From contig NZ_JAAUWV010000012.1 of assembly GCF_014694405.1 (NCBI RefSeq), positions 1 through 64,000 on the forward strand: DNA of 64,000 nucleotides. The letters run 5' to 3'. The notes under the pieces are model-generated. The model saw only the letters and a list, made by a program, of their open reading frames with translations. It did not search any database and had not been told where the DNA came from. Source of the DNA: Pseudoalteromonas sp. S16_S37 (lineage in GTDB: Bacteria; Pseudomonadota; Gammaproteobacteria; Enterobacterales; Alteromonadaceae). This document shows positions 34,801 through 44,703 of the stretch, piece by piece. Position 1 is the first letter of the stretch. Every line of letters begins with the position of its first letter. Made by a program: the position numbers and the translations under genes.

Positions 34801-36182
34801 GTCATTCTATTTTAGTGGTGGAAGATGATGCAGGGCTAAGAGAAGCTCTGATTGACACCTTACAGTTATCAGGGTTTGATTGTGTTGAGGCATCAAGCGC
34901 AGAACAGGCAGTGGTTTTGTTAAAACAACAGAGTTTTTCTTTGGTTGTAAGTGATGTACAAATGGGTGCCATGAGTGGTATTGATTTGCTCAAAACTATC
35001 AAACTGAATTATCCGGATCTACCTGTATTAATGATGACGGCTTATGCAACGATAGATGATGCTGTTGAGGCAATGCGACTCGGTGCGATTGATTATATGG
35101 CTAAACCTTTCGCGCCAGAAGTGTTGCTGAACATGGTTAGTCGCTATATGCCGCCAAAAGATAAAGAGACGGAGGGTCCGGTTGTTAAGGATCCTAAAAG
35201 CTTAAAGCTACTTGAACTTGCCGCTAAGGTGGCTAAATCTGATGCTAGTGTGATGGTGCTCGGTCCAAGTGGCTCAGGTAAAGAAGTACTTGCAAGATAT
35301 ATCCACGATAAATCAGATCGCTCCGAGGAAGTATTTGTTGCAATAAATTGCGCTGCTATCCCAGAAAATATGCTTGAAGCTACCTTATTCGGTTACGAAA
35401 AAGGTGCATTTACTGGGGCGATACAAGCCTGCCCAGGTAAGTTTGAACAAGCCCAAAAAGGTACTATTTTACTCGATGAAATAACCGAGATGGACTTAGG
35501 ATTGCAAGCTAAGTTACTGAGGGTTCTGCAGGAGCGTGAAGTTGAAAGACTTGGTGGTCGCAAAACGATTGAGCTTGATGTACGAGTACTCGCTACGAGC
35601 AACCGCGATCTTAAAGAAGCAGTTGCTGCCGGTAAATTCAGAGAAGATTTGTATTATCGACTCAATGTATTTCCTTTGACATGGTTGCCACTGTGCGAGC
35701 GTCCTGGAGATATTGAGGTACTCGCTGAACACTTGATTTCAAGGCATTGTGTGAAAGCTGGCAAGCCAGTTCCAACACTTACAAGTGAAGCTAAGCAGAA
35801 GCTGCTCTCTCATCAATGGCCTGGCAACGTTCGAGAATTGGATAATGTTGTACAAAGAGCGCTTATCCTTCAACAAGGTGGGCAGGTTTCTGCAGACGAT
35901 ATTTTCATAGAAAGTTATCAGCCAACGCAGTCAAAAACTGACGCAAGTACGCAGCACCATGTTGAAGTTGAACTGACCACTTTGTGTGATGTATCAGACA
36001 GTGGAGAAAATCAGAGTTACAAAGCTGAGCTGCAAGATAAGGAACACCAAATGATTTTGGATACCCTATCTCGATATCAAGGAAAGCGTAAAGAAGTTGC
36101 AGAGGTGTTAGGGATGAGTCCAAGAACCTTGCGATATAAATTGGCGAAAATGCGTGATATGGGGATCCCGCTACCTGCTTAA
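34797..36182 (+). CDS. flrC: Sigma-54-dependent response regulator FlrC
   Basis: FlrC (FleR) activates the later sigma-54 flagellar genes once phosphorylated by FlrB. The 461-residue product has a receiver domain with ILVVEDDAG and the phosphorylation site Asp53 (VVSDVQMG). An AAA+ domain with GPSGSGKE, GAFTGAIQ and ILLDEITEMD follows. The C-terminal Fis-type helix-turn-helix is KRKEVAEVLGMSPRTLRYKLAKM. It overlaps flrB by 4 bp. A perfect 10-bp hairpin follows the gene. Confidence 0.95.
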   Translation: MSHSILVVEDDAGLREALIDTLQLSGFDCVEASSAEQAVVLLKQQSFSLVVSDVQMGAMSGIDLLKTIKLNYPDLPVLMMTAYATIDDAVEAMRLGAIDYMAKPFAPEVLLNMVSRYMPPKDKETEGPVVKDPKSLKLLELAAKVAKSDASVMVLGPSGSGKEVLARYIHDKSDRSEEVFVAINCAAIPENMLEATLFGYEKGAFTGAIQACPGKFEQAQKGTILLDEITEMDLGLQAKLLRVLQEREVERLGGRKTIELDVRVLATSNRDLKEAVAAGKFREDLYYRLNVFPLTWLPLCERPGDIEVLAEHLISRHCVKAGKPVPTLTSEAKQKLLSHQWPGNVRELDNVVQRALILQQGGQVSADDIFIESYQPTQSKTDASTQHHVEVELTTLCDVSDSGENQSYKAELQDKEHQMILDTLSRYQGKRKEVAEVLGMSPRTLRYKLAKMRDMGIPLPA

Positions 36183-36196
36183 CCTTCCAAAACAAA

Positions 36197-36221
36197 ATAA
36201 GCCAGTTTCATACTGGCTTAT
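36197..36221 (+). terminator. Terminator-like hairpin after flrC
   Basis: ATAAGCCAGT (36197-36206) pairs perfectly with ACTGGCTTAT (36212-36221) around TTCAT. The T-rich tail is poor (CCTTGTC), so it may stop transcription only partly or act on both strands. Confidence 0.6.
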
Positions 36222-36284
36222 CCTTGTCAAAATCATGACAGTTAAAAATTCATCATAAGTGGCTGTTTTAGATGGTATTTATTT

Positions 36285-36300
36285 TGGCATGCATCGTGCA
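36285..36300 (+). promoter_or_regulatory. Sigma-54 promoter of the fliE operon
   Basis: TGGCATG-N4-GTGCA with GG at 36286-36287 and GC at 36298-36299 (12 bp apart). The predicted start is near 36311, 25 nt before the fliE ATG. It would drive fliE to fliJ. Confidence 0.75.
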
Positions 36301-36335
36301 TTATCTATGTATCTTTAGTTACAAGGGTGAGCACT

Positions 36336-36668
36336 ATGAACATTCAACCCAATGCCTTATATCAAGAAATGCAATCGCTGGCGCTCGAAGCAACGCGCAA
36401 TAAGCCGCAAGATAGCTTGCCTGTGCAGTCATCGGCAAATTCTTCTGCGCAATTCGGACAGATGCTATCAGATGCCATCAATACTGTTAATGGCTTGCAA
36501 AAAGAGGCAAAATCAAAAGTAACGGCGTTAGAAATGGGAGACCGCAGCGTGTCACTGGCGGAAGTCATGATAGCCTCTCAAAAATCTTCAGTCGCATTTG
36601 AAGCAACGGTACAAGTTAGAAATAAGCTTGTAGAGTCTTATAAAGAAATTATGAGCATGCCTGTTTAA
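36336..36668 (+). CDS. fliE: Flagellar hook-basal body complex protein FliE
   Basis: FliE joins the MS ring to the rod and is the first rod protein exported. The 110-residue product has the conserved FGQMLSDAINTVNGLQKEAK and the C-terminal SVAFEATVQVRNKLVESYKEIMSMPV. I use ATG 36336, with AAGGGTGA as ribosome site; a GTG at 36327 lies on that site. FliF follows after 22 bp. Confidence 0.95.
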   Translation: MNIQPNALYQEMQSLALEATRNKPQDSLPVQSSANSSAQFGQMLSDAINTVNGLQKEAKSKVTALEMGDRSVSLAEVMIASQKSSVAFEATVQVRNKLVESYKEIMSMPV

Positions 36669-36690
36669 GCTTAGGTAGTGGAGAGTAACT

Positions 36691-38400
36691 GTGGCAACGA
36701 ATCAATCAACAGAACTTGCTTTATCAGACGGCGTCTCAGGCGTTGATGTTGATGAGCAACAAGAGCAAAAATCAGGTTATCTGAGTGCGCTAAGTGGCGT
36801 TGATATGCTACGCCAAGTTACTTTAGTAATTGCCTTAGCCATTTGTTTAGCGATAGCAGTATTTATCATCATTTGGGCTCGTCAGCCAGATATGCGTCCA
36901 CTTGGACAATATCCTACGGAAGAGTTAGTGCAAACACTGGACTTCTTAGATGCTCAAAAAATTGACTATGAGTTAGATGGTAACACCATCATGGTGGCAG
37001 AAAGCGACTATCAAACAATAAAGTTGCAGATGGCCAGAGACGGTTTTACGCAGGCGCCAAGTTCAGGTACTGACATTTTAATGCAGGACATGGGCTTTGG
37101 GGTGAGCCAAAGATTAGAGCGTGAACGTCTCAAGCATAGCCGAGAGCAGCAGTTAGCACGTACCATCGAAGAGTTAGACGATGTTAGTCGTGCCAAGGTG
37201 TTACTGGCTATTCCTAAAGAAAACGTATTTGCTCGACGCGAGAAAAAGCCTTCAGCAACAGTGGTGCTTACCCTAAAGCGTGGCAGAACGCTAGATGGCG
37301 AAGAAGTAGACTCTATTGTTGATATCATCGCATCAGCTGTTCAAGGGTTGGAGCCTGCAAGAGTCACGGTTACAGATCAGAATGGTCGTTTATTGAATTC
37401 TGGTTCTCAAGACTCTCTCGCTGCTCGCTCTCGCAAAGAGTACGAAATTGAGCGTAAGAGAGAGCAAGAATACTTAGAGAAAATTGACAGTATCCTTATT
37501 CCTGTCGTTGGTCTGGGTAAATTTACCGCGCAAGTTGATTTAACCATGGATTTTAGTGCCGTTGAAGAAACTCAGAAGCGTTATAACCCTGACTTACCAG
37601 CAGTACGCAGTGAAACAACTTTTGAAGAGAGTAATATAGGCGGAATAGCCGCAGGCATCCCAGGGGCATTGACCAACCAGCCGCCATTAAATTCGAATAT
37701 TCCAGAAGTTGCTGGTAATGGTAGTGCTGGTAGTGCTAGCAATCCAAGTCGTTCGCAAAAAGAAGCAACGCGAAACTATGAATTAGACACTACAATTAGT
37801 CATAAGCGTCAACAAACGGGTGTTATCCGTCGTATCAGTGTGTCAGTGGCCGTAGACTACTTGCCTAAGGCCGATGCAGAAGGCAAGGTAACATTAGAGC
37901 CTCGCACCCAAGAAGAGCTGTCTAACATTCGTCGTTTATTACAAGGTGGTGTTGGCTTTGATATGCAACGTGGTGATGCGTTAGAAGTGGTTACCGTGCC
38001 GTTTGTTCGCGAGGATTTAACCGAAGTTGCAGAAGTGCCACTTTGGGAGCAAGAGTGGTTTATGAAAACGACTCGATTAGCATTGGGCGCCTTGGTGATT
38101 ATCGTACTTATCTTGGCGGTAGTAAGACCAATGTTGAAACGTCTAATCTATCCAGATGATACGTTAGAAGAGTTTGATGAAGATTCACTAACTGCGGGTG
38201 TTGATTTGGGAGACAGTACATTAGATATGCTAAGTCATGAGTTTGATTCATCAGCTGTTGGCTTCTCATCAGATGGTACTTTACAATTACCAGACTTACA
38301 TGGTGACGAAGATTTACTTAAAGCAGTGCGTGCACTGGTTGCCAATGAACCTGAATTATCATCACAAGTAGTGAAAGCGTGGTTAACTGAAGATGACTGA
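36691..38400 (+). CDS. fliF: Flagellar MS-ring protein FliF
   Basis: FliF makes the membrane ring on which the motor is built. The 569-residue product has two transmembrane segments: VTLVIALAICLAIAVFIIIWA (about 44-64) and a C-terminal LALGALVIIVLILAVVRPML (about 458-477). The periplasmic ring-building motifs lie between them (EELVQTLDFLDAQKIDYEL, RVLL-type SRAKVLLAIPKENVF). The acidic C-terminal tail should bind FliG. It starts with GTG after GGAGAG and overlaps fliG by 8 bp. Confidence 0.95.
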   Translation: MATNQSTELALSDGVSGVDVDEQQEQKSGYLSALSGVDMLRQVTLVIALAICLAIAVFIIIWARQPDMRPLGQYPTEELVQTLDFLDAQKIDYELDGNTIMVAESDYQTIKLQMARDGFTQAPSSGTDILMQDMGFGVSQRLERERLKHSREQQLARTIEELDDVSRAKVLLAIPKENVFARREKKPSATVVLTLKRGRTLDGEEVDSIVDIIASAVQGLEPARVTVTDQNGRLLNSGSQDSLAARSRKEYEIERKREQEYLEKIDSILIPVVGLGKFTAQVDLTMDFSAVEETQKRYNPDLPAVRSETTFEESNIGGIAAGIPGALTNQPPLNSNIPEVAGNGSAGSASNPSRSQKEATRNYELDTTISHKRQQTGVIRRISVSVAVDYLPKADAEGKVTLEPRTQEELSNIRRLLQGGVGFDMQRGDALEVVTVPFVREDLTEVAEVPLWEQEWFMKTTRLALGALVIIVLILAVVRPMLKRLIYPDDTLEEFDEDSLTAGVDLGDSTLDMLSHEFDSSAVGFSSDGTLQLPDLHGDEDLLKAVRALVANEPELSSQVVKAWLTEDD

Positions 38401-39433
38401 TGAACAACAAAAAAAATTACCCGCTGCGTATGACGTAAATAAATTAGATGGCGTCGATAAAGCCGCCATCTTATTGTTAAGTTTATCCGAAGAAGATGCC
38501 GCGCAAATTTTAAAACATTTAGAGCCTAAGCAAGTGCAACGTGTAGGTATGGCTATGGCGGCGCTAGATGATTTATCGCAAGCAAAAATTAGCGCGGTTC
38601 ATAACTTATTTATCGAGCAAATCCAAAGCTTTAGTACAATAGGTTTCCAATCTGAAGATTTCATCAAAAAAGCGCTTACCGCTGCACTTGGTGAAGATAA
38701 AGCAGCAAGTCTTATTGATCAGATTGTTATGGGTTCTGGTGCGAAAGGATTGGATTCACTTAAGTGGATGGACTCAAAACAGGTTGCCAATATTATTCGC
38801 AACGAGCACCCTCAGATCCAAACCATTGTTTTGTCTTATTTAGAGCCTGAGCAATCCGCGGAAATTTTATCTCAGTTCCCAGAAAAAGTGAGACTAGATT
38901 TGACGATGCGTATTGCTAACTTAGAAGAAGTTCAACCGGCTGCACTGCAAGAACTTAATGAAATTATGGAGAAACAGTTTGCCGGTCAAGCGGGTGCACA
39001 AGCCGCGAAGATGGGTGGTCTCAAAGCTGCTGCAGACATCATGAACTACTTAGATACCAATATCGAAGGTCAGCTTATGGATTCAATTCGTGAGCATGAC
39101 GAAGAGATGTCTCAACAAATTCAAGACCTTATGTTTGTATTTGAAAACCTACTGGATGTTGATGATAGGGGTATTCAAACTATCTTACGCGAGGTTCAAC
39201 AAGATGTGCTTATGAAAGCCATCAAAGGTACAGATGACGCGCTTAAAGAGAAAATTCTCAGCAACATGTCAAAACGTGCTGCCGAAATGTTGGCTGATGA
39301 CCTCGAAGCAATGCCACCGGTGCGTATTAGTGAAGTTGAAGCGGCGCAAAAAGAGATCCTATCTACAGCCCGTCGCCTCGCTGATTCAGGTGAGATTATG
39401 CTTGGCGGTGGTGGTGGTGAGGAGTTCCTATAA
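38393..39433 (+). CDS. fliG: Flagellar motor switch protein FliG
   Basis: FliG couples the stator to rotor torque and sits on the MS ring. The 346-residue product shows the N-terminal FliF-binding domain (DKAAILLLSLSEEDAAQILKHLEPKQVQ). The middle domain has the EHPQ motif (RNEHPQIQTIVLSYL). The C-terminal torque helix has DDRGIQTILREVQQDVLMKAIKGTDDALKEKILSNMSKRAAE, whose charged residues meet the stator. Length is usual. It ends in a Gly-rich tail. Confidence 0.96.
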   Translation: MTDEQQKKLPAAYDVNKLDGVDKAAILLLSLSEEDAAQILKHLEPKQVQRVGMAMAALDDLSQAKISAVHNLFIEQIQSFSTIGFQSEDFIKKALTAALGEDKAASLIDQIVMGSGAKGLDSLKWMDSKQVANIIRNEHPQIQTIVLSYLEPEQSAEILSQFPEKVRLDLTMRIANLEEVQPAALQELNEIMEKQFAGQAGAQAAKMGGLKAAADIMNYLDTNIEGQLMDSIREHDEEMSQQIQDLMFVFENLLDVDDRGIQTILREVQQDVLMKAIKGTDDALKEKILSNMSKRAAEMLADDLEAMPPVRISEVEAAQKEILSTARRLADSGEIMLGGGGGEEFL

Positions 39434-39436
39434 CCT

Positions 39437-40255
39437 ATGAGCGATACCAAGTTTTATAAAGGTCGCCCTGTTGAGGGCGAAGCGCTTGACGAGCTTTTGA
39501 AGAATTGGCCGATCCCAGATGTAGCCGAAGATCCTCGCAAGTATTCTGGTCGCTCGACCGCTTTTGGTAAGCCTTTGGAACAGTTATATCAAAAACCTGC
39601 ACAAAGAAAGCAAGAGCAAGAGGAGCAAGAGCCAGAATTTCCAACACTGACGTTAGAAGAGCTTGAGCAGATCCGCCAAGATGCTTACGATGAAGGCATT
39701 AAGCAAGGTCATGAACAAGGTTATATTGATGGCTTTGATAAAGGGGTTACGGAAGGAAAAGAAGCGGGTTACAAAGAAGGTATAGAGATTGGTAAACAGC
39801 AAGGACATGATGAGGCCAAGCCGCTGATTGAAGAAAAGCTCCAAGCATTAACCCTCATTATTAATGAATTACATGAGCCTTTACGTTTGGTTGACGAACA
39901 ATGTGAAAAGCAATTGGTTCAGCTTGCCAATTTATTGGCGCAAGCAGTTATTTTTAAAGAAGTAGAGCAAGACCAAAAGCTTGTTTTATTAGCGCTCAAA
40001 AAAGCAATGGATGCACTGCCCATTGCAGAACAAACAGTTAAAATTCACTTGCATCCTGATGACTTAGAAGTAGTGAAAGATGCATATGGAGAAGGGCAAC
40101 TCAGTGCGCAGCATTGGCACTTGTTACCTGAACCCACCTTGGATAGAGGCAGCGTTGAAGTTAAAACGGCGCAATCCTCCATCGATATGACGCTTAAAAC
40201 GCGTATGAAAGAAATCTTGGACGAATTTTTGCATAACAGTGGTATCGAGTCGTAA
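39437..40255 (+). CDS. fliH: Flagellar export regulator FliH
   Basis: FliH is the peripheral stalk of the export ATPase and holds FliI at the gate. The 272-residue product has a helical, charged N-terminal half with the family's GxxxG-type repeats ([37 protein letters not shown], about 88-124). A C-terminal domain ([15 protein letters not shown] onward) resembles ATP synthase subunits b and delta. It lies 3 bp after fliG and 14 bp before fliI. Confidence 0.93.
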   Translation: MSDTKFYKGRPVEGEALDELLKNWPIPDVAEDPRKYSGRSTAFGKPLEQLYQKPAQRKQEQEEQEPEFPTLTLEELEQIRQDAYDEGIKQGHEQGYIDGFDKGVTEGKEAGYKEGIEIGKQQGHDEAKPLIEEKLQALTLIINELHEPLRLVDEQCEKQLVQLANLLAQAVIFKEVEQDQKLVLLALKKAMDALPIAEQTVKIHLHPDDLEVVKDAYGEGQLSAQHWHLLPEPTLDRGSVEVKTAQSSIDMTLKTRMKEILDEFLHNSGIES

Positions 40256-40269
40256 TTTTTGGCTACACA

Positions 40270-41601
40270 ATGAGTGTTGAAAGTCCGCTAACCGAGCGTT
40301 TGTCAAAATATAAAAAGCATATAAGAGAGTTTTCTGTGCCTGTTGCTGGTAGCTTGACCCGTGTTGTTGGGTTGACGCTTGAAGCAAAAGGTCTTAGTGC
40401 ACCGATAGGTAGCCAATGTAAAATCGAAACCATCAGAGGGCTGGTGGATGCTGAAGTGGTTGGCTTTAATGACGACACTCTGTATCTAATGCCTAATGAC
40501 CATATTTCGGGTGTATTACCAGGCGCTCGCGTCATTCCACAATTAAAAGAAACGGGTTTGCCTGTAGGCATGAGTTTGCTGGGGCGAGTGGTGGATGGTC
40601 TAGGTAGACCATTAGATGGACTTGGACCTATTCATGCCGAGCATAAGCTCAAGTTTGCGCAGAATCCTATTAACCCGCTTGCAAGAAGGCCCATTAGTCA
40701 GCCTCTTGATGTGGGAGTACGAGCGATAAATTCGGTGATAACCGTAGGCCAAGGCCAGCGTATGGGTCTATTTGCCGGCAGTGGCGTTGGTAAGTCAGTA
40801 TTGCTTGGCATGATGACGCGAGGTAGTGAAGCGGATGTTATTGTTGTAGGCCTTGTTGGTGAGCGTGGTCGAGAGGTTAAAGAGTTTATTGATGAAATTC
40901 TTGGTGCCGAAGGTCGTAAGCGCTCCGTTGTGGTTGCAGCCCCCGCTGATGCCTCACCGCTAATGCGACTTAAAGGCTGCGAAAGTGCAGTAACCATTGC
41001 CGAGTATTTTAGAGATCAAGGTCTGAACGTATTGTTGTTGCTAGACTCCGTCACTCGATATGCCATGGCGCAGCGTGAGATAGCACTTGCCGTTGGTGAG
41101 CCGCCCGCGACGAAAGGCTATCCACCGTCGGTATTTGCCAAGCTACCTGCGTTGGTTGAACGAGCGGGTAATGGTGGCTATGGGCAAGGTTCAATCACAG
41201 CGTTTTTTACCGTACTCAGTGAAGGGGATGATATGCAAGACCCGATTGCTGATTCGGCGCGAGCGATACTTGATGGTCACATTGTTCTTTCAAGAGATTT
41301 GGCAGACAGTGGTCATTACCCTGCAATTGATATAGAAAAATCAATCAGTCGTGTTATGCCGCAAGTTATCTCCGAGCGACACCTTCAGCAAGCGCGTGTT
41401 CTTAAACAAGTTTACTCAATGTATCAACAAAATAAGGACATGATCACGTTGGGCGCTTATCAAAGGGGGAGTGATCCTATGCTTGATCAAGCAATCAAGA
41501 TGATGCCCTCAATAAACGCGTTTTTACAGCAAGGGATGAAAGAAGTGCTCAATTATGACCAATGCCTGCAAGAGCTTGCACAATTATTAGGACAAGAATA
41601 A
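40270..41601 (+). CDS. fliI: Flagellum-specific ATPase FliI
   Basis: FliI is the hexameric ATPase that helps unload substrates at the export gate. The 443-residue product has Walker [16 protein letters not shown] (about 168-182), [13 protein letters not shown], Walker [18 protein letters not shown], and [12 protein letters not shown]. All are typical of the F1-beta-like type III secretion ATPases. Its stop codon overlaps the fliJ start by one base (TAATG). Confidence 0.96.
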   Translation: MSVESPLTERLSKYKKHIREFSVPVAGSLTRVVGLTLEAKGLSAPIGSQCKIETIRGLVDAEVVGFNDDTLYLMPNDHISGVLPGARVIPQLKETGLPVGMSLLGRVVDGLGRPLDGLGPIHAEHKLKFAQNPINPLARRPISQPLDVGVRAINSVITVGQGQRMGLFAGSGVGKSVLLGMMTRGSEADVIVVGLVGERGREVKEFIDEILGAEGRKRSVVVAAPADASPLMRLKGCESAVTIAEYFRDQGLNVLLLLDSVTRYAMAQREIALAVGEPPATKGYPPSVFAKLPALVERAGNGGYGQGSITAFFTVLSEGDDMQDPIADSARAILDGHIVLSRDLADSGHYPAIDIEKSISRVMPQVISERHLQQARVLKQVYSMYQQNKDMITLGAYQRGSDPMLDQAIKMMPSINAFLQQGMKEVLNYDQCLQELAQLLGQE

Positions 41602-42041
41602 TGGCTGCTAACAAACTTGACTTACTTTACAAATTAGAAGCTGACAAAGAAGAATCTTTGCGTGTTAATTATATGCAGGCGCAGCATCACCTTAATGACA
41701 ATCAACAAAAGCTGTCTGGACTCAATAACTTTCGCCTTGAGTATAGTCAACAGCTTCACCTCAAAGCAAAGCAAGGTTTATCCAGTAGTGGTTTTACCCA
41801 GTATCATGCGTTTATTAAGAAAATTGAAGAAGCAATCCAACAGCAAGCACGAACAGTGAATACGGCAAAGCAGGTTGTTGAGCAGCGAAAAAGACTGTGG
41901 CTTGCTCAGCAAGTCAAAGCAAAAGCTATTGCTAAACTGATTGAAAAGCAACAGCTTGAGCGCCAAAAACGCTTGGATAAAGCTGAGCAAAAGATGCTTG
42001 ATGAATTTGCTACAAACCAATTTATGCGTCGTCGGGCTTGA
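41601..42041 (+). CDS. fliJ: Flagellar export chaperone FliJ
   Basis: FliJ is the coiled-coil central stalk of the export ATPase, linking it to FlhA. The 146-residue product is almost wholly helical and rich in Gln, Lys and Ala (LDLLYKLEADKEESLRVNYMQAQHHL, then VEQRKRLWLAQQVKAKAIAKLIEKQQ). I start at ATG 41601, overlapping the fliI stop; the frame runs further upstream but inside fliI. It is the last gene before the sigma-54 promoter of fliK. Confidence 0.92.
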   Translation: MAANKLDLLYKLEADKEESLRVNYMQAQHHLNDNQQKLSGLNNFRLEYSQQLHLKAKQGLSSSGFTQYHAFIKKIEEAIQQQARTVNTAKQVVEQRKRLWLAQQVKAKAIAKLIEKQQLERQKRLDKAEQKMLDEFATNQFMRRRA

Positions 42042-42055
42042 AGCTGAACTTAATG

Positions 42056-42071
42056 TGGCCTGATTTTTGCT
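42056..42071 (+). promoter_or_regulatory. Sigma-54 promoter of the fliK operon
   Basis: TGGCCTG-N4-TTGCT with GG at 42057-42058 and GC at 42069-42070 (12 bp apart). The predicted start is near 42082, 47 nt before the fliK ATG. It would drive fliK through flhB. Confidence 0.85.
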
Positions 42072-42128
42072 GACAACTTCATAGTGATGTAATTGCGGCT
42101 CTAAATTGCCGCTTCGGCAGGTAACTAT

Positions 42129-44117
42129 ATGCTAAATGTAACGTTTAATAATACAAAAGTCTCAGGTAGTGACGCGAGTGCTTTTGAGTCAATGAATACC
42201 CAAAGTGAAGGCGCTTCAGGTGAGCCGAATAGCTTTTTACTTGCCTTGCAGCAGCTCACGGAACAAGCCCAAGCAGAGGAGCAAAAAGCCGCATCTGATA
42301 CACTCATCACTAACTTAGATGAACAGTCATCGCAAGATCAGATTGATCAAGAGCAAGTACAACAAACGCTTGCAAATGAGCAGTCCTTAGCAACTTCCAA
42401 GTCTGAAGAAAGCACTGAGAATGCTCAGCAAGCAAATTCTGAGTTAGGTGATGAGGCGCAGGCGTCTACACCAAAAGCGGCAGATGATTTACTGGCACAG
42501 ATTAATGCGTCAAATCAACAAAAAACCACAGTAACTGTTCACGGTAGTGCTGATTCAAGCGGACAAGGTTTGACTTATACTAGTGCATTACAAGCGTTAA
42601 ATAAGATGAATGGCAAGAGCACCACCTCTGAAAATGATGCTCAAATGACTGACTCTTCGAAAAAACAAAATAACAAACTCAATGCTGGAGAGATATCAAC
42701 GGATAGCACTGCTGATTTAGATGCTAAAAATGCTGACAAGGAAGAGGTCACAAAAGCAAAATTAACCGAGCAGCCATTGAATGAAGAAAAATCAAAGCAG
42801 CTGACGCAGGCTGCGCAACAAGATAAAGCGGATGTGCTCAAAGGTAAGTTAAGTCAACTTGCTGATAACAAAGAAGGTAAGGTTGAAACAACTCAATCGA
42901 AATCTCCATTGACCTCTGAATGGGGGAATTTGAATGAACCGCAAGAAAGCTCAGTGGACGATACCTCTTTACACGGTGACAAAACCACCAAAACAGCACA
43001 AGACCAAGGCGTAGTTGGTAAACAAAATGAATTAGCCAAGCAAATAAGCGAGCTGGTTAAGCAGGCTGAGTCACGTTCTGCAAAAGAAAGTATTGGCGCT
43101 GGGTTTACTGATGAACAAACCACAGAACAGGTATTACAGCAAAAGTTGACGTCATTAACGCCCAGTGAAAGAAGTGCTTTACAGCAAGGGCTACAGCAGC
43201 TTGTGAATGAAGGCAAAGCGACCCCAATGGCTGAGCGAGCGTTAGAGCAACTAAAAGCACTAGAACAAAAGCAAGCCTATATAGATAAACCACAGTCGAT
43301 TAACGTTGATACTGCTACCGCAAGCGCATCGGTAGTTGTAAACAAAACTGCCACTTATAACAGCACAAAAGTTGATAAAGATGCTTTAAAAAGTGATGTA
43401 AAAGAGAGTCTTAAAGCAGTAAACCTTGGTGATGCAGAAAAGGCAATTGGTGCACACACCAAGCAAGACGGGGCCAATTCAGTTGCTAGTTTGGCGCAAA
43501 GCATGCCAACTCCTCAGGTTGAACAACTATTCAAAGCGATTGTGACGCCTCAAGTAAGCGCGAATTCACCTCAGTCTCAAGCTAGTGAATTTGTTCAATA
43601 CATGCAGCAGTTAGAAGAAGCACCTCAAAGCATACAGCATCAACAAAGTCATGCTTCGACGCAAAAAGTGCAAGTAGATGCGCAGATGCTGCAAGCGGTA
43701 AATATTGCCAGAAATGACGCGGCAAAAATGCTACAAGAAAAAGTATCAATGATGCTTAATTTAAATAACCAAGAAGCAGAGATCCGTTTAGACCCAAGAG
43801 AGCTTGGTATGATGCAAATACGCATCCGTACTGATGCTGAGCAGGCCCAAGTTAATTTTGTGGTACAGAACCAACAGGCCAAAGACCTGCTTGAACAATC
43901 TATGCCCAAGTTAAGAGAAATGTTGGCTGAGCAAGGCATTGAACTTGGACAGAGTAACATTGAGCATGGCGATGGCTCTCAAAGTGAACAGGGTTTTGGT
44001 TCTAAGCAGCATGGCGCAAAATCTGAATTGACTGCCCAAGTAGAGGATGAGCAAAATTCTCCTAATACAACACAACGAGTTGTAAACGATGGTTCTTCAA
44101 TAGATTATTACGCCTAA
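42129..44117 (+). CDS. fliK: Flagellar hook-length control protein FliK
   Basis: FliK measures hook length and switches export specificity through FlhB. The 662-residue product has a long Gln/Ser/Lys-rich, largely disordered ruler part (1 to about 520). A compact C-terminal domain (about 540-640) follows, with LNLNNQEAEIRLDPRELGMMQIRIRTDAEQAQVNFVVQNQQAKDLLEQSMPKLREMLAEQGIELGQ, the Flg_hook domain. It is longer than the enteric protein (about 400 residues), as is common in marine bacteria. Confidence 0.93.
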   Translation: MLNVTFNNTKVSGSDASAFESMNTQSEGASGEPNSFLLALQQLTEQAQAEEQKAASDTLITNLDEQSSQDQIDQEQVQQTLANEQSLATSKSEESTENAQQANSELGDEAQASTPKAADDLLAQINASNQQKTTVTVHGSADSSGQGLTYTSALQALNKMNGKSTTSENDAQMTDSSKKQNNKLNAGEISTDSTADLDAKNADKEEVTKAKLTEQPLNEEKSKQLTQAAQQDKADVLKGKLSQLADNKEGKVETTQSKSPLTSEWGNLNEPQESSVDDTSLHGDKTTKTAQDQGVVGKQNELAKQISELVKQAESRSAKESIGAGFTDEQTTEQVLQQKLTSLTPSERSALQQGLQQLVNEGKATPMAERALEQLKALEQKQAYIDKPQSINVDTATASASVVVNKTATYNSTKVDKDALKSDVKESLKAVNLGDAEKAIGAHTKQDGANSVASLAQSMPTPQVEQLFKAIVTPQVSANSPQSQASEFVQYMQQLEEAPQSIQHQQSHASTQKVQVDAQMLQAVNIARNDAAKMLQEKVSMMLNLNNQEAEIRLDPRELGMMQIRIRTDAEQAQVNFVVQNQQAKDLLEQSMPKLREMLAEQGIELGQSNIEHGDGSQSEQGFGSKQHGAKSELTAQVEDEQNSPNTTQRVVNDGSSIDYYA

Positions 44118-44173
44118 CTACTGCTATTATATAGAAATAGGCCCTTAGCTTTGTAGCTTAAACAAGGATTAAT

Positions 44174-44695
44174 ATGGCAGAAGAAACCGATTTAGAAATT
44201 GAAGAAGCAGGTGGTAATAAAAAGAAAATTATCATCGCGGCTGCTGTAGCAGTGGTGTTGGTAGTAGTTGGAGTATTGTTCTTGAGCTCTTCTGATGAAG
44301 CCCCTGTAGAAACGTTGGCGGAGGAAGAAACTGCTACTGAAGCTTTACAATCTACTAGTGCATCTGCCAAAACAGGTAGCGCACTTTATGTAGCAATGCC
44401 AAGGCCATTTGTATTTAATGTACCAGGTGCTAGCCGCGATCGTATTGTCCAAATCAAGGTGCAGCTACTCGTAAGAGGGGATATAAATGAAGAGATTGCC
44501 AAAAAACATATTCCCCTTATCGAAGGCACTTTGTTAAGCGTATTTTCAACTACAACAGCGGATGAGCTAAGTACCAGTGCTGGTAAAGAAACTTTGCGTT
44601 TGTCAGCTGTTGACAAAGTTCAAGCCGCAATGGAAGGGGTTGAAGGCAGTAAAGTCATTGAACGTGTGCTATTCACCGGCTTTGTAATGCAGTGA
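44174..44695 (+). CDS. fliL: Flagellar basal body-associated protein FliL
   Basis: FliL is a single-pass inner-membrane protein that rings the stator and supports torque. The 173-residue product has one transmembrane segment (KIIIAAAVAVVLVVVGVLFL, about 18-37). An acidic linker and a periplasmic domain with FVFNVPGASRDRIVQIKVQLLVRG and a conserved end VIERVLFTGFVMQ follow. AAGGA serves as ribosome site. FliM follows after 8 bp. Confidence 0.93.
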   Translation: MAEETDLEIEEAGGNKKKIIIAAAVAVVLVVVGVLFLSSSDEAPVETLAEEETATEALQSTSASAKTGSALYVAMPRPFVFNVPGASRDRIVQIKVQLLVRGDINEEIAKKHIPLIEGTLLSVFSTTTADELSTSAGKETLRLSAVDKVQAAMEGVEGSKVIERVLFTGFVMQ

Positions 44696-44703
44696 GGTCT
44701 TAA

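Noticed and set aside
43105..43293. Antisense reading frames inside fliK, cheA and other long genes
   Set aside because: They mirror the codon bias of the sense genes, lack ribosome sites and have no recognisable domains.
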